This document shows positions 1 through 5,825 of a stretch of 6,432 bases of DNA, in pieces. The stretch is taken from the NCBI GenBank assembly GCA_934454585.1, contig CAKSFP010000062.1, positions 1 to 6,432 on the forward strand, read 5' to 3'. The notes beneath the pieces are model-generated. The model searched no databases and was not told the DNA's origin. It worked only from the letters and a program-made list of their open reading frames with translations. The position numbers were made by a program, and so were the translations under genes. Numbering within the stretch: position 1 is the first letter of the stretch; the number at the start of each line of letters is the position of its first letter. This stretch comes from an uncultured Clostridia bacterium (GTDB lineage Bacteria; Bacillota; Clostridia; UMGS1810).

Positions 1-6
1 TAAACT

Positions 7-130
7 TTCTTCAACCGACGGCATAGATTATATTCAGAAACAAAAATCTGTCAAGGTTAATACAGAGCGCCTTGGCGACCTTGACAGATTTCCGTTTCCG
101 AATGGATTGTTAGTTATGCCGGTTGAAGAA
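7..130 (-). repeat. Long imperfect hairpin (MITE-like element or structured RNA)
   Basis: The outer arms 7-17 and 120-130 are perfect complements, followed by gcata/tatgc (21-25 with 115-119). The main stem pairs 32-57 with 78-103: 26 positions, of which 23 are Watson-Crick. The tip carries a small cgc/gcg stem around 68-77. The three non-matching positions of the main stem (36, 42, 43) are A-C mismatches in a plus-strand RNA but G-U wobbles in a minus-strand RNA, which would therefore pair along all 26 positions. No coding frame of note crosses it and no clear target-site duplication is visible at its ends. It could be a small MITE, a repeated extragenic hairpin or a non-coding RNA. The structure is seen directly; its nature is inferred. 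Confidence 0.6.
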
Positions 131-176
131 TTAAAGTAGTTTCAGAAATTTGGGGTAAATTTCGACTGCACTTTTA

Positions 177-205
177 TTGACATTTCCATATTGGAGTGGT
201 ATAAT
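177..205 (+). promoter_or_regulatory. Perfect-consensus sigma-70/sigma-A promoter
   Basis: TTGACA (177-182), a 17-bp spacer and TATAAT (200-205) match the housekeeping consensus at all 12 positions with ideal spacing. Transcription would start near 212 and run rightwards through an RBS-like AGAGGG and an ATG at 265, then on into the 3' end of rhuM in antisense. It is probably the promoter of the mobile-element remnant that follows. Without a terminator it could also make RNA antisense to rhuM; none is obvious between 373 and 408. Confidence 0.75.
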
Positions 206-238
206 ATAAATAGAGTCGACAAACACCCAAAAATCTGA

Positions 239-373
239 TATAATAAAGCAGAAAGAGGGAAAACATGTCAAAGCGCAGCATATTACAGGTGGCTGAAAAA
301 CAAAGACAAGCCTTCCAAACGTCATCTTCTTCCGGTCACAATAAATGAAATCTTATCCGCACACCGGTTTTAA
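239..373 (+). pseudogene. Possible IS3-like transposase remnant, internally deleted
   Basis: Behind the consensus promoter, AGAGGG lies about 7 nt before an ATG at 265. That ATG opens only a 27-codon frame (265-348) beginning M-S-K-R-S, a start similar to those of IS3-family OrfA proteins. A second frame, open from 239 to the TAA at 371-373, reads S-A-A-Y-Y-R-W-L-K-N-K-D-K-P-S followed by V-T-I-N-E-I-L. This resembles the N-terminal helix-turn-helix stretch of IS3-family OrfB transposases (typically S-R-x-x-Y-Y-K-W-L). I read it as the left end of an IS whose middle was deleted, joining the OrfA start to an early piece of OrfB in another frame. There is no DDE catalytic domain and no right inverted repeat. 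The similarity is from memory and short, so the assignment is tentative. Confidence 0.35.
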
Positions 374-407
374 CATAATTTATTTACCGGTACATTCAGC
401 TATAACT

Positions 408-1421
408 TCACGCGCCCCATTCTTTACTCTGCATATCCATTATTTGTTTTCGCCTTTTTTTCAATGCTTTGATAGCGTTCAGATAATCCTCTTCCGCCTC
501 ACTTAAAGATTTCGCCTGATATTTTTTGTATTCAACGGTTGCTTTGTCTATTGCCTACTTATGTGATACACTGCCGGCACCTTCAAGCAGTTTTTCGCCG
601 CTCATTGTGAGTATTCTGTTGAGATGTTCCGCCCAATCCTTCATTGTCATAACATGTTCACGCTCTGCCTGCCGCTCCGCAAAATCAAGATATCCCGAAA
701 CAAGCTGACCAAGTGAGCGAAGTTCTTTCTCGTCGAGATAATTTTTTGCAACAACAGCGTCACTCAAATGCGGTCTGCTGCCCTTAAAGCTCATCAGTCC
801 CATAAATTCTTTTTCACTGTCAGTTCTTGAATAAATGACCTCTGCCGCCGTATGACCGTGAACCGCATAATGAATTTTGTTTTGCACCTTTTTGAAAAAC
901 TCAATAGAAATTTCGGCTTTCGGATCATAGTCTATGCTCGTTGCATATATATCAAGAACCTGCCTGTAAAACACTTTTTCGGACGCACGAATATCACGGA
1001 TACGCTCCAGAAGCTCTTTCCAGTATCCTCCGCCGCCAAGGTTTTTCAGTCGCTCATCATCCATCGTAAAGCCTTTGCGGATATATTCGTTAATCCTTTT
1101 TGTTGCCCATTGACGGAAACGGGTTGCTGTAACAGACTTCACACGATAACCAAGCGAAATAATCATATCAAGATTATAGCACTTTGTATTATAATTTTTT
1201 CCGTCCGCCGCAGTTGTTCGGAATTTCCGAACAACTGAATTTTCATCCAACTCGCCGTCTTCAAATATATGTTTTATATGCTCACTCACATTGGATTTGC
1301 TTGTCTGATACAAATCCGCCATTTGCTGCTGCGTGAGCCAAACGGTATCGTCTTCAAGGTGCACATCAATATGGAGAGAACCGTCGTCGTTTTGATATAC
1401 AATTATATTATTATCTTTCAT
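408..1421 (-). pseudogene. rhuM: RhuM-family protein, interrupted by an amber codon
   Basis: RhuM-family proteins (Virul_Fac family) are DNA-binding-like proteins of unknown biochemical role, often found inside restriction-modification loci. Residues about 27-50 (V-W-L-T-Q-Q-Q-M-A-D-L-Y) form an HTH-like N-terminal region. The family core follows: FYRQVLDIYATSIDYDP at about 151-167, then the stretch around HYAVHGHTAAEVIYSRTD near 184-201, and YLDFAERQA near 244-252. Translation stops at a TAG (555-557) after 288 residues. The same frame continues for 48 more codons with typical family C-terminal sequence (ATVEYKKYQAKSLSEAEEDY) to a TGA at 408-410, giving 337 residues, close to the family's usual length. 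CAG to TAG is the simplest explanation. The start is set by AGGAGG 7 nt before the ATG at 1421. It lies 12 nt behind the methyltransferase remnant's stop, so the two were probably one operon. The truncated protein may still fold. Confidence 0.85.
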
Positions 1422-1433
1422 ATCTCCACCTCC
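1422..1433 (-). promoter_or_regulatory. Strong ribosome binding site for rhuM
   Basis: On the minus strand AGGAGG is followed by seven bases and then the ATG at 1421. It starts immediately at the TGA of the upstream methyltransferase remnant, a spacing typical of translational coupling within an operon. Confidence 0.75.
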
Positions 1434-1595
1434 TCACACCAACTTTAACTCAATTTGTTTATCTCTCAAAATATAATGTGCATTTGATAGGGCGGTGTCG
1501 TCCTTAAAGCCCTGTTCTGCACAAACGATTTTCGCCGGAGCATATGCCGCCATTGCGTCTATATCCTCGGCGATTATATCATTATATTTAGATTT
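1434..1595 (-). pseudogene. C-terminal remnant of a DNA methyltransferase (Mod-like)
   Basis: A frame of about 53 codons, open from 1595 to a TGA at 1434-1436, reads Y-N-D-I-I-A-E-D-I-D-A-M, then A-P-A-K-I-V-C-A-E-Q-G-F-K-D-D-T, and ends I-E-L-K-L-V. This is how the extreme C-terminus of type III Mod-like site-specific adenine methyltransferases usually looks: a K-(I/V)-V-C/F segment, then G-F-x-D-D or G-x-D-x-L-K-T-N, then a basic/hydrophobic end. No catalytic DPPY or FxGxG motif remains. The piece begins at the fic stop codon, so a recombination or deletion removed the rest of the gene and placed fic against the stump. An internal ATG at 1553 could allow a 39-aa peptide, but nothing suggests it is used. 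Family assignment is from memory and moderate; the truncation is clear if the family is right. Confidence 0.55.
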
Positions 1596-2640
1596 TTACA
1601 ATCCACTTGCCGTCTTTTCGGGCACCGACTCTTTCAACAATTCCGTTTTCTCTGAGCTTTTTTATATTTCTTTCAACCGTACTGTGATTAACATCAAGTT
1701 TATCCGATATCTCTTTAATCGTGCAATACGAATTTTCTTTTAGCATTAAAATGATTTTTTGCTGTTTTTCGGATATTTTTATTTCCGCATTTATACCTGC
1801 ATTTATTTCCGCATTCTCTTCAAAAAGATGATTGATATGCAAATATCTGTTTTTCAATTCGTTATTCTCACCCAGAAGCAGATTTCTTATAAATCTTTCA
1901 AGATAAACAGTGGTTTCGTGAATGTCATTTTTTAGGTCTGTATAATTTGCTCTGACAAGTGCATTCCGGAAATACCACGCATTTTCCGCAAAAATATCAT
2001 TTGTTGCATCATAACCCAATGAACGCAGATACTTAATGAAAAATACCGCCGTTGTCCTTGTGTTTCCTTCTCCGAAAATATGAATTTGCCACAGTCTTGA
2101 TATAAAGAACGCAAGATGTTCTATAATCCCGTCTGTCGAAAGCCCTTTATAACTGAACTTCTTCTCCTGCTCAAAATCGTATTCCAAAGTCTGACGAAGC
2201 TCTGCCGCATTGCCGTAAAGAACCGTTGCTCCATCAAGCACCCATTCCTTTTTGGTTATATTATAATCACGAATTTTGCCGGCGTGCTTGTAAATTCCCA
2301 AAAACAACTTTCTGTGAATTCCAATATATTCGCTTGGCGAAAATGTGAATGCTTTTTCGGAAAGAATGGAAGCGATACGAACAGAAACCTTATCGGCTTC
2401 CTCTGTTCTGTCATCATTATTCTGCTTTGGATTTGCCTCATAATAGCTTTCTATTCTTTTTTCGGCATCTGCCATTGAAATATTGCCTTCAATATTTTCA
2501 ATAGCTGTCTGTACCAAATGCTCAGACGGCTCAAGTCCGTCAACAGCCTGCAATCCTATTGCCGTACTCCACGCATAGCCCTTATATTTTTTGCTCGGCT
2601 CAGACTGTTTAATATATTCTTTAAAAGGATCTTGATTCAT
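1588..2640 (-). CDS. Fic-domain protein (probable AMP/nucleotidyl transferase) with C-terminal winged HTH
   Basis: This is an intact 350-aa Fic protein. Fic enzymes usually transfer AMP to hydroxyl side chains of target proteins; the target here is unknown. Residues 20-67 resemble a VbhA-like inhibitory region, with I-E-G-N at 50-53. The position where class II inhibitory motifs carry Ser/Thr, four before that Glu, is Ile47. The Fic core runs from about 85 to 255, with the active-site loop H187-I-F-G-E-G-N-T-R195. The catalytic His is kept; the usual Pro is Ile, the second Gly is Thr, and the terminal Arg of the canonical motif is Ala198. A tandem-repeat linker (276-287) leads to a winged helix at about 290-350, suggesting DNA binding or autoregulation. 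The start is the ATG at 2640, since AAGGAG lies at the right distance; the ATG at 2658 precedes and overlaps that RBS. It is 48 nt behind the helicase stop, so probably co-transcribed. Confidence 0.88.
   Translation of the reverse strand: MNQDPFKEYIKQSEPSKKYKGYAWSTAIGLQAVDGLEPSEHLVQTAIENIEGNISMADAEKRIESYYEANPKQNNDDRTEEADKVSVRIASILSEKAFTFSPSEYIGIHRKLFLGIYKHAGKIRDYNITKKEWVLDGATVLYGNAAELRQTLEYDFEQEKKFSYKGLSTDGIIEHLAFFISRLWQIHIFGEGNTRTTAVFFIKYLRSLGYDATNDIFAENAWYFRNALVRANYTDLKNDIHETTVYLERFIRNLLLGENNELKNRYLHINHLFEENAEINAGINAEIKISEKQQKIILMLKENSYCTIKEISDKLDVNHSTVERNIKKLRENGIVERVGARKDGKWIVKI
1780..1815 (-). repeat. Three 12-nt tandem repeats encoding (NAEI)3 linker in Fic
   Basis: Three consecutive 12-nt units on the minus strand encode N-A-E-I, N-A-G-I, N-A-E-I (Fic residues 276-287). 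The outer two units are identical (aatgcggaaata); the middle one differs at three bases. They lie between the Fic domain and the winged helix. In-frame units of this kind can expand or contract by slippage without breaking the protein, so linker length may vary between strains. Confidence 0.85.
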
Positions 2641-2688
2641 ATATTTATCTCCTTTCATAGCACTCTAACTAAGTATATTTTGCCCCAA

Positions 2689-3285
2689 TTATGAGCTTTT
2701 AACTGAAATAACAAACTGCCGCTGTGCATTAGCCGTTATTTCTTCTCTATCCAAAAATTCATTTATCTTTTTTTCAGTTTCAACATCTATCCGCATTTCG
2801 TCAAAGAACAATCCTTCCTTTTTCTTTGATATATCGTTATTCAAAAGCGATATTTTGCGTTCAACCGTTAAGAGCTTCAGCCTGTCGCTTTTGACGCTTT
2901 CTTTCTCCGCTATAAGCTCTTTGAGCTGTGCAGACAATTCATCAAGAGTATGATTTAATTTATTTTTTCTGATAACCGCCGACTGTTTGAGCCTTGCGAC
3001 CTCTTCCTGCTGCATCGGAGAGAGTTTTTCCTGTTCACTCATTGCACATTCTTCAAGATCAACAAGCTGATTCAGTTCTGATGACCATCCGCTGCGTTTA
3101 AGCCAATACGGTGTTGGTTTCCCGTCCTGTGTCCACTCCTTGACCGGAAGGTTGAAAATTCTTTCGCACTCATCAGAACTTAATATATTGCCGTCATTGT
3201 CTTTCCCGGCAAGCAAAGGATATGATTTGATCTGTTTTTTCCCCTGTATATTGTGATCATATAGAGCAAAACAGAACACTCTTTT
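2689..3285 (-). pseudogene. Helicase C-terminal fragment (coiled coil and tail)
   Basis: This frame holds the last ~197 residues of the SNF2 helicase, from A-L-Y-D-H-N-I-Q-G-K to the TAA at 2689-2691. It contains a highly charged, coiled-coil-like stretch (roughly 2800-3040, many K, E, L) and ends with N-A-Q-R-Q-F-V-I-S-V, which looks like the family's natural C-terminus. It has no RBS of its own; the apparent ATG at 3279 lies in mid-domain. It is one base out of frame with the preceding segment, and adding one A to the five-A tract (T-run 3282-3286 on the plus strand) gives Q-K-R-V-F-C-F-A-L-Y without interruption. Separate translation is unlikely unless ribosomes slip on the A-tract. Confidence 0.75.
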
Positions 3286-4304
3286 TGCAATTCGTCTTTG
3301 TCAACGATTACGGTTCCGCTATCGCTGCACTCTGTATTGAACATCAAGCCTTTTGCAAGCGGTGACAGCAATGAAATATTCTTAAATTGTTTTAATGCCG
3401 TATACGGTCTGTTTCTGCCGCCTGCCGGATAATAAAACAGGTGCGGCAGTGTTTTATAATCGGTAGCCGTTACCGTCTTTTTATCTTCATCTATAACAAA
3501 TTTGCAATCATCATATTTGAGATTATATTCTTCAAAATAATATTTCACAAGCTCCCAAAGGTCGTTGTTTATTTCTTTACTTTTTTCTTCTGCATACTGT
3601 GACGTAATCTTAATCTTCTCTGCCATTTCCTTTGTAAATGTTGTAAAAATGGTATCTTCCGCCGATTCCACAAGTTCTTTGTTATCATTCTCATTTTCTT
3701 TCAAAATGTTTTGATAATCCTTTTCAACCTGTGCCTTTGTGCGTATATCAAGCTGCTTTATTGCCTTGCCTATATCATCAGTAAAGCCGCCTATAACGCT
3801 GTCTGAAACGCCGAAAACACCGTCAGTTAAGATATATCGTTTTGACACAAGCTCCAGCTTTCGTATGTCGGCAAAGTTGCCTTTATTTATAAACGACAGA
3901 ACAATGCAGTCGTTCTGCTGACCGATTCTATGCACCCGGTCAATTCTTTGCTCCATTTTTAATGTGTTATAAAGCAAATCGTAATTTACAACAAGCGACA
4001 CCTCTTCAAGGTTATAGCCCTTTGCACCGATATCGGTTGAAATAAGTATTTCACCATCATTCTTAAACTGTTTAAGAACCTCATAATCGGTTGATCCGCT
4101 GCCGTTATACACAAGTGTTTTATATTTTGATTTGAGTGTGTCATACAAGCATTTTTGCGTTTCAACGCTTTCTGTGAATATAACAGCCTTTCGGTTTGCT
4201 CCGTTTTTTGTCATATACGGAAACAGTTTTTCAAGAGCGTCGGTAAGCAGCTTTATCTTTGTGTCGGCTTTAATCCGCTTTGCTGCCGTGAGCATAACCT
4301 TAAA
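3180..4304 (-). pseudogene. Helicase middle fragment (C-terminal RecA-like domain, motifs V and VI)
   Basis: Downstream of the in-frame TAA the same frame continues (F-K-V-M-L-T-A-A-K-R-I-K). It gives the second RecA-like lobe: K-A-V-I-F-T-E-S (motif IV region), S-T-D-I-G-A-K-G-Y-N-L-E (motif V) and Q-R-I-D-R-V-H-R-I-G-Q (motif VI, with both arginines expected for ATP hydrolysis). The family segment N-F-A-D-I-R-K-L-E-L follows. The genuine sequence ends near 3287; the last ~36 codons, to the TAA at 3180, are out-of-frame readthrough after the A-tract frameshift. An ATG at 4295 could restart translation, but there is no good RBS before it (AAGG only a few bases away). Alone it would lack Walker A and B and could not be an ATPase. 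Confidence 0.75.
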
Positions 4305-5135
4305 TTATTCACACTCCGCCTGTGCGTCCGGCATTTGTTCAAGCCTTTTAATAATGTTTTTAAGGCTTTGAGTTATCGCCGCTGATGACGATGCAGCCGT
4401 TCCCAGCAGCATTAAAGCAAGGTCATACTTATCCATCTTCGGGAACGCTTTTTTATCAGGCTTTTCTATATACAGATTGATAAGGTCATAGAGCTTCTTT
4501 TCTTCTTCCGAACCTTCATATTCAAGGGTGATATGCCGTCTTTCGGGGATTTTGGCATATCTTTTTGCCTGACTTCTTAATGTTCGGAAACAATATTTGC
4601 TTACCTTTTCCGCAAGCTCCGGGTAGTTCTCCGGGCGGCGCAAATATCTTTTCATATATGTATCGGCATCAGGCAACAAATCTTCATCAATAAAATATAT
4701 CAGACCGTACAGATCCATTATATTTTTTTCGATAGGCGTTCCGGTTAAAAGAATTTTGAAAATATCCTTTGAGAACTCTTTCAGAATTTTTGCCTGTTTA
4801 CTTCCTGCCGTCCCTCGGAAAGTATTCTCATCTTGATACACAGATGAAAGGACATTTGCTGCTTCAAAAATAACAGTGTCCCAATTTACTTTGTCAAACT
4901 CGGATATTTTTTGAACAATATAGTCATTGGTCGCAAGCACAATGCCGTCAAAGTCTGTTATGTCGCTGTTTTGTGCAATGCAATACGGGATTGAATATTT
5001 ATCCTCAATCATCTCCGCCCATTGCATAAGCAAGTCGCCGTTTGGAATTGCGATAAGTATTTTCGTTTTGCCTTCGTACCACAATTCATTTGCGATAAGC
5101 ATTGCTTCGTGTGATTTACCCATCCCGGCTTCATC
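4305..5135 (-). pseudogene. Helicase N-terminal RecA-like domain fragment with altered Walker B
   Basis: The frame contains D-E-A-G-M-G-K-S (Walker A, GMGKS at 5112-5126), then W-D-T-V-I-F-E-A-A-N (Walker B position, EAAN at 4854-4865), and the motif III region L-L-T-G-T-P-I-E-K-N-I-M-D-L-Y-G-L. It ends at an in-frame TAA (4305-4307) where family sequence clearly continues on the other side, in the same frame. One base change from CAA, GAA or AAA would create it. Upstream the open frame can be extended to a TTG at 5165, but those residues are out of frame with the real N-terminus and are not family-like, so the true piece begins near 5135. Confidence 0.75.
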
Positions 5136-5295
5136 ACCCTTTATGATACGGATTACGCATTGCAAAAACAGCAGCCGCCACCTGATACGGGTACACCCTT
5201 ATATTTTCCTCGGAAAATACAGGCATAAGTGCATCTTCATCATTTAAGCTATTCAATTTTAATGCAACATAAAATGCCTGAAGAGGTGTAAGCAT
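5134..5295 (-). pseudogene. Helicase N-terminal fragment up to just before Walker A
   Basis: A 53-codon frame starts at the ATG at 5295 (M-L-T-P-L-Q-A-F-Y-V-A-L-K) and runs to R-V-Y-P-Y-Q-V-A-A-A-V-F-A-M-R-N-P-Y-H-K-G, then TGA-TGA at 5131-5136. In this type of helicase the sequence should pass from N-P-Y-x-K-G through about four residues (hydrophobic-hydrophobic-x-C/A) straight into D-E-A-G-M-G-K-S. Here D-E-A-G follows after one stray base, which fits a deletion of about 11 nt. The peptide is too short to have activity. Its RBS and start are intact, so the broken message is still likely to be translated to this point. Confidence 0.7.
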
Positions 5296-5311
5296 TATAT
5301 TTGTCCTCTCT

Positions 5312-5320
5312 ATTATAGCA
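5312..5320 (-). promoter_or_regulatory. Extended -10 element between HTH gene and helicase
   Basis: Minus-strand TGC-TATAAT is an extended -10 box. The -35 position 17 bp upstream is poor. A start about 7 nt downstream would leave only ~10 nt before the helicase ATG and would exclude part of the AGAGG RBS, so it may be weak or fortuitous. The 13-mer containing it also occurs at the strong promoter near 5892. Confidence 0.35.
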
Positions 5321-5346
5321 TATTCGGTGTACCTTAATCCGTACAG

Positions 5347-5634
5347 TTACTTAAACATAAGGTAATTATCCAGCTTTTCGTCATAAATCTCAAGCGAATT
5401 AAAAACCGCTTTCGTTTCTTCGTTTGACAGGAAAAGCATTAGCATTGCAACAAAGGCCGACCACGGCAGCTCCTTTTTACCAACCTCATACAGTGCAAGA
5501 GATGATCTTGCAATACCTACCCTTTGAGCAAGCTCCGTCTGACTTACTCCCAGCTTTGCCCGAAGAACGGGAATGTTTTTTGAAAGTCTTTCGCAATATG
5601 CTTTTTTTGCCTCTTTGTCTATAACCGTTTTCAT
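5347..5634 (-). CDS. XRE-family helix-turn-helix regulator, 95 aa
   Basis: A small, intact DNA-binding protein. Residues about 17-60 form a standard HTH_3/XRE domain: L-R-A-K-L-G-V-S-Q-T-E-L-A-Q-R-V-G-I-A-R-S-S-L-A-L-Y-E is divided by the turn at G-V-S/G-I-A, with L-A-L-Y-E-V-G-K-K-E closing it. The rest is an acidic/hydrophobic tail ending N-Y-L-M-F-K. The start is the ATG at 5634, preceded by AAGGG about 10 nt away. The frame stays open to 5814, but that extension crosses hairpins and a -10 box and is rich in F, Y and N, so I treat it as leader. It is the first gene of the operon, 51 nt before the helicase. Small XRE proteins at the head of restriction-like operons often act as autoregulatory controllers; that role is inferred from position. 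Confidence 0.87.
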   Translation of the reverse strand: MKTVIDKEAKKAYCERLSKNIPVLRAKLGVSQTELAQRVGIARSSLALYEVGKKELPWSAFVAMLMLFLSNEETKAVFNSLEIYDEKLDNYLMFK

Positions 5635-5730
5635 TATTATCACGCCCTTATAAAAATAAAAGACCTTATATCTGTTTAAGTGCAAATTGTTAATCGGTTT
5701 GCTATACACCGTTTCAAAAATACATAAACG

Positions 5731-5750
5731 CAAAAGCCTGCGGGCTTTTG
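5731..5750 (-). terminator. Hairpin in HTH leader, possible attenuator
   Basis: A perfect 8-bp stem (caaaagcc / ggcttttg) with a 4-nt loop. On the minus strand its 3' arm ends in TTTTG and is followed by CGTTT, a weak U-rich tail. It lies inside the leader, about 97 nt before the HTH start codon, so it could act as an attenuator or bidirectional terminator. Confidence 0.5.
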
Positions 5751-5766
5751 AACTGATAGTGTTTTT

Positions 5767-5775
5767 ATTATACCA
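5767..5775 (-). promoter_or_regulatory. Extended -10 element, second promoter candidate for HTH operon
   Basis: TGG-TATAAT on the minus strand is an extended -10 box with a poor -35 at 17 bp. Transcription would begin near 5760, giving a leader of about 125 nt to the HTH start that contains only the 5731-5750 hairpin. It lies directly behind the 5779-5810 hairpin. Confidence 0.45.
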
Positions 5776-5778
5776 TAA

Positions 5779-5810
5779 GTAAAAATGCTTGCTCGCAAGG
5801 GCATTTTTAC
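5779..5810 (-). terminator. Stem-loop in HTH leader (terminator-like)
   Basis: Arms gtaaaaatg (5779-5787) and catttttac (5802-5810) pair fully, enclosing a second stem cttgc/gcaag (5788-5799) and a 2-nt bulge. The 3' arm on the minus strand carries five T residues but no long U-tail follows. It could be an attenuator or a bidirectional terminator between the first promoter and the downstream -10 box. Confidence 0.45.
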
Positions 5811-5825
5811 GCAACCGTCAATGTT

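Larger units (their letters stand above)
2689..5295 (-). pseudogene. SNF2-type helicase, whole decayed gene
   Basis: Three consecutive reading frames together spell one SNF2-family helicase from N- to C-terminus, about 870 codons in all. They cover an N-terminal region up to just before motif I (5134-5295), Walker A to the linker (4305-5135), helicase motifs V and VI (3280-4304), and a coiled-coil C-terminus (2689-3279). Such ATPases sit beside methyltransferases in restriction-modification-like loci, translocating on DNA. The start is the ATG at 5295, with AGAGG about 9 nt upstream and family-like sequence from the first codon. Lesions: a frame change with apparent loss of residues before G-x-G-K-S, an in-frame TAA at 4305-4307, and a missing base in an A-tract at 3282-3286. 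In addition the Walker B box reads EAAN. Independent defects of several kinds point to true decay rather than one assembly error. The gene lies 51 nt behind the HTH gene and 48 nt before fic. Confidence 0.85.

Noticed and set aside
131..325. 64-codon minus-strand frame
   Set aside because: It lies antisense to a perfect promoter and the IS-like remnant, has a low-complexity F/C/I-rich composition, and no RBS.
363..392. accggt ... accggt repeat as a rhuM terminator
   Set aside because: Each copy is itself a 6-bp palindrome; the flanking bases do not extend the stem and no U-tail follows.
852..1238. 128-codon plus-strand frame opposite rhuM
   Set aside because: It is an antisense shadow of a clearly recognisable RhuM coding frame and has no RBS.
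2116..2478. 120-codon plus-strand frame opposite fic
   Set aside because: It is an antisense shadow of the Fic domain, cysteine- and leucine-rich with no family features.
2641..2658. Upstream ATG (2658) as the fic start
   Set aside because: The codons after it contain the AAGGAG that serves the ATG at 2640, so the downstream start fits better.
3280..3290. Programmed -1 frameshift in the helicase
   Set aside because: No full X-XXY-YYZ heptamer is in register and no convincing stimulatory structure was seen. Two other lesions in the same gene make simple decay more likely.
5136..5165. TTG at 5165 as the start of a separate helicase protein
   Set aside because: The first residues from it are out of frame with the real N-terminal sequence and resemble nothing; the overlapping frame matches the family.
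4927..5247. 106-codon plus-strand frame opposite the helicase
   Set aside because: It is complementary to Walker A and the N-terminal helicase sequence; a shadow frame.
5635..5814. N-terminal extension of the HTH protein by 60 residues
   Set aside because: It runs through hairpins and a TATAAT box, has an unusual F/Y/N-rich composition, and a better start with an RBS lies at 5634.
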